From the IMG/VR virus record IMGVR_UViG_3300042924_007884, positions 1 through 38,891 of that record: a stretch of DNA of 38,891 bases. One strand, 5' to 3'. Both the position numbers and the translations under genes were made by a program. This DNA comes from a virus. Below, piece after piece: positions 13,005 to 20,856 of the stretch. Each line of letters opens with the position of its first letter. Within the stretch, counting starts at the first letter, position 1. The notes beneath the pieces are model-generated. The model searched no databases, had not been told where the DNA came from, and was given only the letters and a program-made list of their open reading frames with translations.

Positions 13005-13222
13005 GCGTAATTATCTATCGAGCCCTGACAGCTCGATCTCCTGACATTTACTCGGACCCCGTGATCGCCCCCTTTGCTTCCCTCGCTGCAGTCGCCCTCG
13101 TCGCTCTCGTTCTATTCCTTGCCAGCGCCGCCCGGGACGCCATCCTTAGACGCCGCCAGCGCGCTGACATGCGCCGCAGGCAGGCTGCTTTTTACCAGAA
13201 TTGCCGTCCTCCCGGCCGCTAG
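13001..13222 (+). CDS. Small single-pass membrane protein
   Basis: 73 residues from GTG at 13001, overlapping the Gp157 stop. Residues about 22-43 are hydrophobic (IAPFASLAAVALVALVLFLAS), followed by a very basic tail (RDAILRRRQRADMRRRQ). Predicts an N-out, C-in membrane protein with a positively charged cytoplasmic tail. Holin-like size, but nothing specific supports that role. Confidence 0.6.
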   Translation: MSVIIYRALTARSPDIYSDPVIAPFASLAAVALVALVLFLASAARDAILRRRQRADMRRRQAAFYQNCRPPGR

Positions 13223-13224
13223 CC

Positions 13225-13644
13225 ATGCCCGCCCACTCCTGGGCGGACCGACCTCCTGACTTCCTGCTCAGCCGGACGCCCGCCAAGCGGTGCTTGCTGA
13301 CCCCGTTCAGCTCGCAGGCCGCCTGGTTCCTGCCCTCCCTGGATCCGGGGCGCGCCCTGCCCCGCCTCGGACAAGCGCTCTACCTGGGCCCAGCCGATGC
13401 CGGCGCCATGGTCCAGCTGCTGCAGGACTCTGGCTTCACACTGCGGGCCTGGTCGCCATCTGTGGCGAGCGGGCCCGCAGTGCCAGATGGCTTCGTTCCG
13501 TCCCTGCCCACACCCGCCAAGAAGAGCATCCCGCTCTCCTGGCCATACGACCTCAGTCGCATGAGCGAGAGACAAAGCCTCGTTCTGCATTCGCTTTTGA
13601 GCCTCCCGCCTGGTGGCGGTACCCACACGATTTTCCTCCAATGA
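13225..13644 (+). CDS. Hypothetical protein
   Basis: 139 residues from ATG at 13225, 3 bases after the previous stop. Rich in Leu, Pro, Ser and Trp with no clear motif (LLTPFSSQAAWFLPSLDPG; ALYLGPADAGAMVQLLQDSGF). The following gene starts at 13641 in an ATGA overlap, which supports translation through this frame. Family not recognised. Confidence 0.5.
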   Translation: MPAHSWADRPPDFLLSRTPAKRCLLTPFSSQAAWFLPSLDPGRALPRLGQALYLGPADAGAMVQLLQDSGFTLRAWSPSVASGPAVPDGFVPSLPTPAKKSIPLSWPYDLSRMSERQSLVLHSLLSLPPGGGTHTIFLQ

Positions 13645-13868
13645 AGAATAACGACTCCAGCGCAATTCCCCCTGAGATGGAATCCGCTCCGCCGACCTGC
13701 TTCCTGGTCGCGGTCGAGGAAGACCTCTATCAACGTTTCAGGATCTATGTCACCGAGAACGACGTCTCTGACCGTTTGCTGGCAAGGCGCTTACTGAATA
13801 ACGCCTTGCGCGAGTTTCTTGACAATCACGCTCCAATCCAATACCCGATTAGCCCGCTGGAGGCGTGA
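13641..13868 (+). CDS. Possible ribbon-helix-helix protein
   Basis: 75 residues in an ATGA overlap. A strand (CFLVAVEEDLYQRFRIYV) followed by NDVSDRLLARRLLNNALREFLD is reminiscent of the CopG/Arc ribbon-helix-helix DNA-binding fold, with a Pro-rich tail. If so, it could be a small repressor or copy-control protein of the element. I cannot confirm the fold without structure prediction. Confidence 0.5.
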   Translation: MKNNDSSAIPPEMESAPPTCFLVAVEEDLYQRFRIYVTENDVSDRLLARRLLNNALREFLDNHAPIQYPISPLEA

Positions 13869-13871
13869 GCT

Positions 13872-14180
13872 ATGGATCGCTACTACCGGGACGCTTTCGA
13901 GGCGCTGAAAGCCCTTGTCGCCAATTCCAAATGCCCTGATTTCACTTTTGAGCGCCTAGTCATCAAACTCGCCCCGCTCCCCGAGGCTCTCGACCTGGCC
14001 GACAAGCACGGCTTCTGGTCTGACCACCCGCCACTCGAGTCGGGCCGCAGCATCAGCGCCGAAGACTGGGCTTGCGAGGTCGGCGCCGGCAATACACGCC
14101 TCGGCTACTGGGACTGGGTCTGCGGCCAGCTGGACCTGGACCAGGAGGAGTCCGAGTCAGACCAGGCAGAGGCCGGCTGA
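13872..14180 (+). CDS. Hypothetical acidic protein
   Basis: 102 residues from ATG at 13872. Helical start (YYRDAFEALKALVANSK), a middle with LAPLPEALDLADKHGFWSDHPP, and a strongly acidic tail (LDLDQEESESDQAEAG). Acidic tails of this kind occur in DNA-mimic and replication accessory proteins, but I have no specific evidence. Unknown family. Confidence 0.55.
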   Translation: MDRYYRDAFEALKALVANSKCPDFTFERLVIKLAPLPEALDLADKHGFWSDHPPLESGRSISAEDWACEVGAGNTRLGYWDWVCGQLDLDQEESESDQAEAG

Positions 14181-14198
14181 TTAGCGAGCAGTTGCTCT

Positions 14199-14208
14199 GT
14201 GCATTTTT
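14199..14208 (+). promoter_or_regulatory. GTGCATTTTT leader motif
   Basis: GTGCATTTTT, then CTTGGATCCCCA and ATG at 14221. Core identical to the motif at 11693 and to the loop-side sequence of the hairpin leaders; no stem here. Confidence 0.45.
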
Positions 14209-14220
14209 CTTGGATCCCCA

Positions 14221-14841
14221 ATGCAACCACAGCTTTCTGACGCTCCGGCAGCGATTGCGCCCGAGCCCGAGTCCCTGATCGCGCCACCCCAGGCGCGCTT
14301 TGGGATCACCACTCGCCCTGCTCCGCCCGAGACCATCCGCATCGGGGTTACCAGCACCGGTGAGTGGTATGTCTACGGCTCCGACGCCGGAGCCAAGGAC
14401 CGCAAACCGGTCGAGGCCTTGGCCACTCCCCGCATCCTCGACATCACCGTGGCCAGCCGCGGCACGGGATCCAGGTTCGGGCTCAGGCCTTACCTGGACG
14501 TCACCATGGCCGGTCCGGTGCCAGCCATCCGCTACGTGCTTTCACTGCCGTGCGGCCACCGGCCCACGCCCCACTCCGTCCGCAGCCTCCTGGGCTGCTT
14601 GCTCACCCTCGATCTGTCCGACACCGGGGTGATGCTGGTGCCGACTCGCGGTACCAGCGCAGCTTTCGTGAACGTCTATCTCGATCCAGAAGGCCAGCAG
14701 CAGGTCCGCGCTGAGCGCATCGGCCCGGACGAGTGCGATCTGCAACAGGCAGTTGACACCTGCCGCGGCAAGCTGGGGCTCCCGCCGCAGTTCGCCCTGG
14801 CTGGCGCGGCCGTTCAACCTTCCCTCGATCTAACCCCATGA
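14221..14841 (+). CDS. Hypothetical protein
   Basis: 206 residues from ATG at 14221, 12 bases after a GTGCATTTTT motif. Pro/Ala-rich N-terminus of about 40 residues, then a strand-rich core (ETIRIGVTSTGEWYVYGSD; RILDITVASRGTGSRFGL; YLDVTMAGPVPAIRYVLSL) and a helical C-terminus (DLQQAVDTCRGKLGL). A beta-barrel such as an OB fold is possible given the neighbourhood, but I see no diagnostic motif. ATGA overlap with the next gene. Confidence 0.6.
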   Translation: MQPQLSDAPAAIAPEPESLIAPPQARFGITTRPAPPETIRIGVTSTGEWYVYGSDAGAKDRKPVEALATPRILDITVASRGTGSRFGLRPYLDVTMAGPVPAIRYVLSLPCGHRPTPHSVRSLLGCLLTLDLSDTGVMLVPTRGTSAAFVNVYLDPEGQQQVRAERIGPDECDLQQAVDTCRGKLGLPPQFALAGAAVQPSLDLTP

Positions 14842-15434
14842 GCGACACGCCCAGCGACCAAGTCCCTGATTCGGTCAGCACCGAGGCCCTCTTCGCTGCT
14901 CTCGGCAGGGGCTTCCCCGATCCCACTGCTCTCCAGACATTCCACTTCGGGGACACGTCACGGCACGAGGGGCTCGACGACCTTGTTGTGCTGCTGACCT
15001 TGATCTTCTCCCAGAAAGATCCCCGCCCCGGCCCAAGCGTTGTTCAGACAATTGGCGCCATCGCCTACATCTCCGATCTACTTAGCAGAAAGATTCGTGA
15101 GGCCACCAGCGCCAGCCTTCAGGCCCTAGAGCAGGACTTCGAGCGGGTCGGAAACAGCGACCCAGGCCGAGTCCGAGAAGCTCGAATGGTCCTTGCTGCC
15201 TTAAACGAAGACGCTCGTTTAACTTTTGCCACGCTCGACAAGCTCCGCTCTGCCGCTTTCGAGCTTCAAGGCAAAGCCCGGCAAGGAGCAACCATTGTCG
15301 AAATGGTTCAAACCAGGGGCAAGTCGCCCGACCTCTACAGGCGCCAGCGCTTTGTCTCTGATCAGTTCCTTGATTCGGTCGGCATCGACCGCAAGGCCTT
15401 CGACTCCTACCTCAAGAACCGCACCGGTTCCTGA
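14838..15434 (+). CDS. Hypothetical helical protein
   Basis: 198 residues, start in an ATGA overlap. Almost entirely helical after residue 25 (LDDLVVLLTLIFSQKD; QTIGAIAYISDLLSRKIRE; SLQALEQDFERVG; ARMVLAALNEDARLTFATLDKL). It looks like a helical bundle or scaffold. No family recognised. Confidence 0.62.
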   Translation: MSDTPSDQVPDSVSTEALFAALGRGFPDPTALQTFHFGDTSRHEGLDDLVVLLTLIFSQKDPRPGPSVVQTIGAIAYISDLLSRKIREATSASLQALEQDFERVGNSDPGRVREARMVLAALNEDARLTFATLDKLRSAAFELQGKARQGATIVEMVQTRGKSPDLYRRQRFVSDQFLDSVGIDRKAFDSYLKNRTGS

Positions 15435-15474
15435 GCAGCGCTACTTCTCTGTTTCTTCTCATCCCCTCAACACC

Positions 15475-16482
15475 ATGTCCTCTGAGTTCACTTCCGGCAC
15501 ATTCGCACAAGTCGGCGCCTGGCACGGCGGCGGCAGCATAATCACCGACGAGGCGCAGCTGAGTGCCGACTACTTCTTCAACGACGCCAACGCCTTGTTC
15601 CCTGTTGAGCCACTTGAGCTGTGGGGCGGCAGTCCCTCCGCTCCACAGGACATGGTCCCCCTCAAGGGCAAGACCAAGGCCATCTGGCGGCCCGATAAAA
15701 AGCACGTCTTGGGCACCGTCAGCCCTGGCTACGAAGTCATCCCCAACTCCATGCTGCTGGACTTCGCCAAGCGCATCGAATCTGAGGCCACCATCGACGC
15801 GGTCGTTGTCCTGCGCGAGGGCGCCAAGGTCGCCTTCACCGCCAAGCTGCGCGATCTTGAAGGCGCTGTCGTTCCTGACGACACCGTCAAGCGCTATGTC
15901 GTCGGCTATTTAGGCCATGACGGGAGCGTCGGCTTTGGCGGGATGTTTTCTAATACCCGCGTGGTTTGCAACAACACCCTCCAAGGCGCACTTCACCGCG
16001 ACGGCCAGGCCGGATCAGGCCAATTCTCGATTGCTCACAACGCCTTTGAGATCGCTCAGATCGACAAAGTCTTGGAGCAAATCGACTTTGCTCGCCAGTC
16101 CTTCCCTGAGACGATTTCGCTCTACCAGGCGATGCAGCAGACGGCAGTTGACGACCTGGGCTTCCGTAACTTCATCAACGCCGCCTACCAACCCAAGCCC
16201 GTCGAGACCGCCAGCGGCGGAGTTCGCTCTGGCGACGTCCTGCTCGACATGCCCAGCAAGGCCGACGCCCTGATGGCTGCCTGGCAGCACGGCGTCGGCA
16301 TGGACATTCCCGGCGTGGCCGGTACCGCCTGGGCTGCGTTCAACGCCGTGACTCAGGTCGAGGGGCGCATTCCGCCCCACGCTGCCAACAACAAGCGCCG
16401 CTTCCACAGCGCCTACTTCGGTGGCGGACGGACGATCATTCGCCGCGCCGAGCAGGCCGCCCGGGCCCTGGCCGGGGTCTGA
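15475..16482 (+). CDS. DUF932 phage/plasmid-like protein
   Basis: 335 residues from ATG at 15475, behind a pyrimidine-rich leader with no Shine-Dalgarno. The sequence follows the DUF932 (phage/plasmid-like TIGR03299) pattern: WHGGGSIITDE, VLGTVSPGYEVIPNS, GAKVAFTAKL, VGYLGHDGSVGFGGMFSNTRVVCNNTL and WAAFNAVTQVEGR, ending ADRRFHSAYFGGG-like (here KRRFHSAYFGGGRT). Length is typical. The family is common in plasmids and phages and probably acts in DNA metabolism, but no reaction is proven. A hairpin at 16508 may end its transcript. Confidence 0.9.
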   Translation: MSSEFTSGTFAQVGAWHGGGSIITDEAQLSADYFFNDANALFPVEPLELWGGSPSAPQDMVPLKGKTKAIWRPDKKHVLGTVSPGYEVIPNSMLLDFAKRIESEATIDAVVVLREGAKVAFTAKLRDLEGAVVPDDTVKRYVVGYLGHDGSVGFGGMFSNTRVVCNNTLQGALHRDGQAGSGQFSIAHNAFEIAQIDKVLEQIDFARQSFPETISLYQAMQQTAVDDLGFRNFINAAYQPKPVETASGGVRSGDVLLDMPSKADALMAAWQHGVGMDIPGVAGTAWAAFNAVTQVEGRIPPHAANNKRRFHSAYFGGGRTIIRRAEQAARALAGV

Positions 16483-16507
16483 TCTCTAGCGCCTTGCCCA
16501 CCCTCAC

Positions 16508-16535
16508 GGCCTCGCAATCGCGGGGCCTCTTCCCT
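16508..16535 (+). terminator. Possible terminator after DUF932 gene
   Basis: GGCCTCGC (16508-16515) pairs along its full length with GCGGGGCC (16520-16527), one T-G wobble, AATC loop, followed by TCTTCCCTT. The T-tract is imperfect, so termination may be partial. Confidence 0.5.
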
Positions 16536-16536
16536 T

Positions 16537-16695
16537 ATGTCCAGCTTCGGTGACTTCCTGGACGACCAGGACCTCCGGCGCGAGCGCCGCGAAGAACTCG
16601 ATGACGACGATCTTGACGAAGCCGACGCTCAGGCCTGCTGGGCTCGCGACGTCCAGGCCGAGGTCGCGCGGCTGACCAACCGCCAGCCGCTCTGA
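16537..16695 (+). CDS. Very small acidic protein
   Basis: 52 residues: MSSFGDFLDDQDL, then a charged helix with ELDDDDLDEADAQ and ARDVQAEVARLTN. ATG at 16537 and TGA at 16693-16695, overlapping the next ATG by one base (TGATG). The overlap and the coding-like composition argue that it is real. Function unknown; a helical acidic peptide. Confidence 0.55.
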   Translation: MSSFGDFLDDQDLRRERREELDDDDLDEADAQACWARDVQAEVARLTNRQPL

Positions 16696-17006
16696 TGTCC
16701 AGCTATGCCTTCCAGTTGCACCTCGGCAACCAATGGCTCACCGTTGCCACAGGCTCCAAGGACTACTGCCTGGGCTACTTCCAAGCCAGACTTGCCTACT
16801 CCCCTCGGCTGGCTCAGCGAGTCCTCCATCGCCCCAATCAGGGGCCGTCCAAGGTGACCGTCGAGAGCCCAGCAGTGGAGGAGGTTCACATCGGTCAGAT
16901 GGCCGGCTTCCCTTCTGCTGAGCAGTACGAAGCTGCAGCTGCCAAGGCGCTGGCCGCGGCTCAGCACATTCGATCGAGAAGCAGCACCTTGAGCCGCAGC
17001 GACTAA
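16695..17006 (+). CDS. Hypothetical protein
   Basis: 103 residues from ATG at 16695 in a TGATG junction. Begins MSSYAFQLHLGNQWLTVATGSKDYCLGYFQARL, a strand-helix start, and ends with an Ala-rich helix. It also ends in a one-base overlap (TAATG) with the following gene. No family recognised. Confidence 0.6.
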   Translation: MSSYAFQLHLGNQWLTVATGSKDYCLGYFQARLAYSPRLAQRVLHRPNQGPSKVTVESPAVEEVHIGQMAGFPSAEQYEAAAAKALAAAQHIRSRSSTLSRSD

Positions 17007-17248
17007 TGCCCATCTTCAAGGATCCCAAAGCCATCGCTCTCTGCGATCAAATCCGCCCGGTCCTTCCTGACCGCCCGCCCGGATGGATCTGCTGCCCTCA
17101 TCACACGCGCCGCCACATCCAGATCGGCCACAAGACCTATGGGACCGATCCCGCGATCACCGGCCAGGTGGACGCCCTGGCTCACGCAATTGAGCGCCTT
17201 GATCTCACCCGCGGCCTCGGCTACACCGTCGTCATCGTCAGCCGCTGA
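17006..17248 (+). CDS. Hypothetical protein
   Basis: 80 residues from ATG at 17006 (TAATG junction). Contains GWICCPHHTRRHIQIGHKTYG, with CC, HH and H residues that could bind metal, and a helix-strand end (VDALAHAIERLDL, YTVVIVSR). No family recognised. Confidence 0.58.
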   Translation: MPIFKDPKAIALCDQIRPVLPDRPPGWICCPHHTRRHIQIGHKTYGTDPAITGQVDALAHAIERLDLTRGLGYTVVIVSR

Positions 17249-17281
17249 AGTTCTCATTCCACATTCCATCGCACGCAACCC

Positions 17282-18613
17282 ATGGCGAAATTCCAGCTCA
17301 CGATCTGTGCCGACTACGTCAAGGACTGGGGCCTCCACGAGGGGGTCCGCGAGGCCATTCAGAACGCCCTCGACGGTCAACAGGATGGCTGCCCCATGAC
17401 CATCCGCCACAGCGCGTCTTCCGACTCGCTGATCATCGAGAACCAGGGCGCACGACTTGATCGCTCTGTCTGGCTGCTGGGCAACAGCAGCAAGAGCGCC
17501 GGCGCCCACCGCGGACTTTTTGGCGAGGGCCTGAAACTGGGCACCCTCGCCCTGGTTCGCGCCGGGCACAGCGTCGCCTTCGTTAATGACGACGAAAACT
17601 GGGCCCCAGCCCTCGCTGACTCCGAGGCCTTCCCCGGCCAGCAGGTGCTCACTATCAGCACCCGCGCCCGCAGCGCCACCGGCAAGTTCTCTGTCCTCAT
17701 CGGCGGCATCGATGCCGACCGGTGGGGCGAGATTCGCTCCAACTTCTTGGACCTCAATCCTGACTACGTCAAGACCGAGGTCCGCAGCAGTGTCGAGCGC
17801 CTGGAGCATCCCAGCTTCATCGAGAAGCTTTTCGTCAAGGGCATTGCTGTCGACTCTTGGCCAGGCCTGCAGTACGGCTACAACTTCACCAACGTCACCA
17901 CCGACCGCGACCGGCGGATGGTTTCCCAGTTCGCGGTCGAAGGCGCCTTGAGCAATTACTGGTCCTCTGCCACTCGCGACCCTGAAGAGTTGCCTTTGCT
18001 GATCAAGCTGCTCAAAGCCAACGCCCGCGACGTCAAAGGTGTCCACAATTACATCTTCGGCATCGAGGGAGAGATCCTGCGCAAGGATTTCCTCGCCACT
18101 TACGGCGAGAAGGCCTGGCCCGTTTCTTGCGACGCCGAGTATGACGACGTCACCCACTGGGGCCTCGTTCCTGTTCTGGTCCCCGAGGCCTATCTTAAGG
18201 CTTTAGAGGCTGGCGGCATGACGATCGCGGCGGCGCGCGAAGCTCACCGCACGGCGGTTCTGACCACCATCCCTCTCGATGAGCTGCGTTCCGTCGAGCG
18301 CTCCATCTTTGACGAGGCCATGGAGCTGGTGGTCGCCAGCGCGGGCCGCAAGGGGCTGCCCAGCCCCCGCCTGATCGCTCGGGTGGTGCAGTTTTCCGAC
18401 CCCGCCACCATGGGCATGTACGTCAACGAAAACGGCAAGACCAGTATCCTGCTGGCTCGCTCGATCCTGACCAGTCTCGAGATGACTATCCAGACCCTGG
18501 TGCATGAGACCGCCCACTTCGTTGCCCGCGACGGCCACGTAATGCACGAGCGCACCGAAGGCGAGATCTTCTCGGACATGGTCTGCCGGCTGTTGCATTC
18601 GGTTGCACGCTGA
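17282..18613 (+). CDS. GHKL-type ATPase fused to an HExxH metallopeptidase-like domain
   Basis: 443 residues from ATG at 17282. The N-terminal region carries a GHKL ATP-binding signature: N-box VREAIQNALD (E24, N28, D31), a degenerate G1 motif IENQGARL and a lid-type RGLFGEGLKLG at about 77-87. The C-terminal region holds LVHETAHFVARD with HETAH at 408-412, a zinc peptidase motif, followed by HERTEGEIFSDMV where the Glu could be the third ligand. The middle is helical and may link the two. GHKL proteins (gyrase B, Hsp90, MutL, histidine kinases) couple ATP binding to conformational change; coupling that to a peptidase is my inference. No membrane segment or kinase domain is seen. Confidence 0.72.
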   Translation: MAKFQLTICADYVKDWGLHEGVREAIQNALDGQQDGCPMTIRHSASSDSLIIENQGARLDRSVWLLGNSSKSAGAHRGLFGEGLKLGTLALVRAGHSVAFVNDDENWAPALADSEAFPGQQVLTISTRARSATGKFSVLIGGIDADRWGEIRSNFLDLNPDYVKTEVRSSVERLEHPSFIEKLFVKGIAVDSWPGLQYGYNFTNVTTDRDRRMVSQFAVEGALSNYWSSATRDPEELPLLIKLLKANARDVKGVHNYIFGIEGEILRKDFLATYGEKAWPVSCDAEYDDVTHWGLVPVLVPEAYLKALEAGGMTIAAAREAHRTAVLTTIPLDELRSVERSIFDEAMELVVASAGRKGLPSPRLIARVVQFSDPATMGMYVNENGKTSILLARSILTSLEMTIQTLVHETAHFVARDGHVMHERTEGEIFSDMVCRLLHSVAR

Positions 18614-18625
18614 TGGCGGGCGCCG

Positions 18626-18656
18626 CCGCTTCAAGCGGGGCCCTCTTTCTCTTTTG
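18626..18656 (+). terminator. Weak terminator-like hairpin
   Basis: CCGCT, TCA, AGCGG (18626-18638) followed by a T-rich tract CTCTTTCTCTTTTG. It falls between the GHKL/HExxH gene and the next gene; the T-tract is interrupted, so this is uncertain. Confidence 0.35.
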
Positions 18657-18666
18657 TTTTATCCCC

Positions 18667-19056
18667 ATGCCTGACACTTCTGACGATCTGATCACGATCC
18701 GCGAGGGAGACCTCGTCGAGTCCCTGACCATGGCGATGCACGCCGAACACCTCGACGACGAGACCTGCAACAGCGTGATTGCAACGCTGCTTGATGCGAT
18801 TACGAACAATGAGCAGGCTTCACCTGCAATAGCTGCCAAGCCGACGACAGAGCTAGAACCTGAAGGCAACGATCTTCCGCCGTGGCCCATTGGAACGGTC
18901 GTTAGAGACGTGGAAACAGGCTATCGCATTGTTCTAACGCATCCTCTTTTGCGTAGTGACGCATACGAATTTGTATGCGAAAAGGCGCATGGAGAAAAGC
19001 CGTATCCCGACTATTCCTATCTTTGCAACAGCAGTTACTGCCGATGTCGGAGTTAA
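18667..19056 (+). CDS. Hypothetical protein
   Basis: 129 residues from ATG at 18667 behind a T/C-rich leader. Acidic helical N-terminus (DDLITIREGDLVESLTMAMHAEHL), a middle linker, then GTVVRDVETGYRIVLTHP, a beta-rich end with Cys residues (YLCNSSYCRCRS). The local DNA from about 18780 is less GC-rich than its neighbours, which may mark a recently acquired piece. No family recognised. Confidence 0.55.
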   Translation: MPDTSDDLITIREGDLVESLTMAMHAEHLDDETCNSVIATLLDAITNNEQASPAIAAKPTTELEPEGNDLPPWPIGTVVRDVETGYRIVLTHPLLRSDAYEFVCEKAHGEKPYPDYSYLCNSSYCRCRS

Positions 19057-19070
19057 TTAACGAACAACAC

Positions 19071-19406
19071 ATGAACGCAAGCGAACCACACACCGTCTCC
19101 CCGGGCTGGCCGCTGGCCTTGCTTGTAGCCTGCCCCCTCTGCAAGCGCCCCCGCGGCGAATCCTGTCGCAACTCCCGTGGCAAGGACCGCTGGAAGCCCC
19201 ACTTGAGACGCTCTAAAGCCGCCCTTGCCCTGCCACCGGGCGAGGGCCCGCGCCGTAACGACAAGGGCAACCCCCTGCAGGTGTACCGCGCCAGGCAGGC
19301 CGCTGACTGGGGCACGAACGCCCTTGGTTGGGCCGCCCCCGACGGCACCAACGAAGACGACTGGGCCGCCTCCGGGCGGCCATTCCCTGAAGAGAGCTGG
19401 CCATGA
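19071..19406 (+). CDS. Zinc-finger domain protein of the CPxC..P.G..C type
   Basis: 111 residues from ATG at 19071 (an in-frame ATG at 19044 would overlap the previous gene by 13 bases). Contains VACPLCKRPRGESCRNSRGK followed by KPHLRRSK, the CPxC-x5-GxxC...H..R pattern of small zinc-finger proteins found in phages, notably those of actinobacteria. The remainder is disordered and charged. Likely a small zinc-binding, nucleic-acid-contacting protein. ATGA overlap with the next gene. Confidence 0.65.
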   Translation: MNASEPHTVSPGWPLALLVACPLCKRPRGESCRNSRGKDRWKPHLRRSKAALALPPGEGPRRNDKGNPLQVYRARQAADWGTNALGWAAPDGTNEDDWAASGRPFPEESWP

Positions 19407-19747
19407 GCATCATCCGCCACACCGACGCCGAAGTCCTCCAAGAGATCGCCACAATTATCTGGCCTCCATCCAACCCCAACCGGGAGTGGAGTGCGGACAC
19501 CCTTCAAGAGGTGGCCGACACCCTGCTGCTCCTGCGGCCCGAGCTTGAGCCCTGGCGCTTCAGCTGCTTAGTCGATCACGGCTGGGTGGAGAACGCGCTC
19601 GACTGCGCTGAGCGTCGCTCCGATGCGGCCTTGAGCGCCTATCTTTTTTCCAGCGACGGGAGTGAATGCGCTTATGAACCCGTGGAAGCTGCAGAGTCCA
19701 TTGTCGACGCCCTGACCCGCCTTCTTGAGAGCGAATCTGATGACTGA
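19403..19747 (+). CDS. Hypothetical acidic helical protein
   Basis: 114 residues, ATG in an ATGA overlap. Mainly helical with Trp residues (DAEVLQEIATIIWPPS; LLLLRPELEPWRF) and an acidic end (DALTRLLESESDD). No family recognised. Its last codons overlap the next start by 8 bases. Confidence 0.6.
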   Translation: MSIIRHTDAEVLQEIATIIWPPSNPNREWSADTLQEVADTLLLLRPELEPWRFSCLVDHGWVENALDCAERRSDAALSAYLFSSDGSECAYEPVEAAESIVDALTRLLESESDD

Positions 19748-20141
19748 GCCCACACCGGTCCAAGACGACCGCTACCTCGAAGCCGCTCGCGCCAAGTACA
19801 TGGGCGATTCCGACATCGAGGTGGTTGACGTTGACGACACCGACGTCATTGACGGCGCCTGGGTCAATGCCCGGATCTTCGTGCGTGACGATGAGGTCGA
19901 GTCTGCCCCGGGCCCGACTTACGACGTCTGGATCGGGGAGCAGGAAGGGATGTGGTCCCTCACTGGCCGTCCCTGGGTCTGGGTCTGCGACCAGTCCTTC
20001 TCTTGCGACGACGACCCCGATGGCAAAGGCGCACGCCGCAGTGCACACCAGTACGCCCGCGCACTGCGCAACATCTTCCCCTGCGCCGTCGTGGCGGTCA
20101 GGCCCAGCGGCAAGGCTCCGCTGCCGATCAAGCATTCTTGA
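19740..20141 (+). CDS. Hypothetical acidic protein
   Basis: 133 residues from ATG at 19740, overlapping the previous gene by 8 bases. Strand-rich and acidic (DIEVVDVDDTDVIDGAWV, ARIFVRDDEVE, WVWVCDQSFSCDDD), with a C-terminal helix-strand-basic end (AHQYARALRNIFPCAVVAV). An alpha/beta fold is plausible. Not recognised. Confidence 0.6.
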   Translation: MTEPTPVQDDRYLEAARAKYMGDSDIEVVDVDDTDVIDGAWVNARIFVRDDEVESAPGPTYDVWIGEQEGMWSLTGRPWVWVCDQSFSCDDDPDGKGARRSAHQYARALRNIFPCAVVAVRPSGKAPLPIKHS

Positions 20142-20167
20142 ATGATTTCCTCTCAGAACCTCCCCTC

Positions 20168-20839
20168 ATGCCTGAAGAACCTCTTCTTTTCTGGCTCGTC
20201 AGCGGCCGCATTCCCTACGACGATGACGACACCCTCTACGCAACGCCAGGGCGGTGCACCAAGGCGAAAGCCGAGGAGGACTACCGCAGCGCCATGATTT
20301 CCGCCGAGCTGGGATTCGACAGCGAGGAGGTCTTGCGGCGGGAGAGATTCGACAACATCACAGCCAATCAGCCGCTCACTGACGGCGTCATTGTCACAGG
20401 GCTTGCATCGTCTAATTCGCCGATCACCTTGACAGACGGCTATGCCCTTCAGCCTTCCGTCTCTTCACGCCCCGCCAACCGAATCCCCGTGCCCGACTAT
20501 TACACCCCCGTCGAGAAACAACGCGCCTACCGCCGCGCAGCCAAGGCTCTTCGCGCTCTGGCGGCCGAGCTTGGGATTCCTCCCGAGAGCTACGACATTC
20601 GCCACTGCTACGGAGGCCCTGGCGTCCCCGGTGAAGCTATCTTCCATGGCGACACTCTCTATATCACTTTGCCGCTCTTCCCGTCATCCGAAAACACCCA
20701 GGCCCACAAGGGTTTCTTCCGCTCCTGCCAAGGGCGAAAGGACTACACGGGCGGCAGGAACATCTGGTTCGAGGGGAATCCTGCCCCCTGCGCGGAAGAG
20801 ATTCGCCGCGCTGTTCCGCAAGCTGTTTCCGCCCCATGA
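20168..20839 (+). CDS. Hypothetical protein
   Basis: 223 residues from ATG at 20168; upstream open frame rejected because the previous gene covers it. Contains EEPLLFWLVSGRIPYDDDDTLY at the start, then KAKAEEDYRSAMIS, and a C-terminal half with YRRAAKALRALAAEL, a beta strand pair (GEAIFHGDTLYITLPLFP) and HKGFFRSCQGRKDY. It looks like two small domains, the second perhaps a strand-rich binding fold. No family recognised. Confidence 0.62.
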   Translation: MPEEPLLFWLVSGRIPYDDDDTLYATPGRCTKAKAEEDYRSAMISAELGFDSEEVLRRERFDNITANQPLTDGVIVTGLASSNSPITLTDGYALQPSVSSRPANRIPVPDYYTPVEKQRAYRRAAKALRALAAELGIPPESYDIRHCYGGPGVPGEAIFHGDTLYITLPLFPSSENTQAHKGFFRSCQGRKDYTGGRNIWFEGNPAPCAEEIRRAVPQAVSAP

Positions 20840-20856
20840 GCAGCCGGTGAATCTTA

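Noticed and set aside
13001-13222. Holin candidate
   Set aside because: Only the size and one membrane helix fit; there is no endolysin nearby and no second helix, so I left it as a membrane protein of unknown function.
17003-18157. Minus-strand frame of 384 codons
   Set aside because: Lies opposite the GHKL/HExxH gene, which has recognisable motifs. High GC makes long antisense frames common, and this product shows none.
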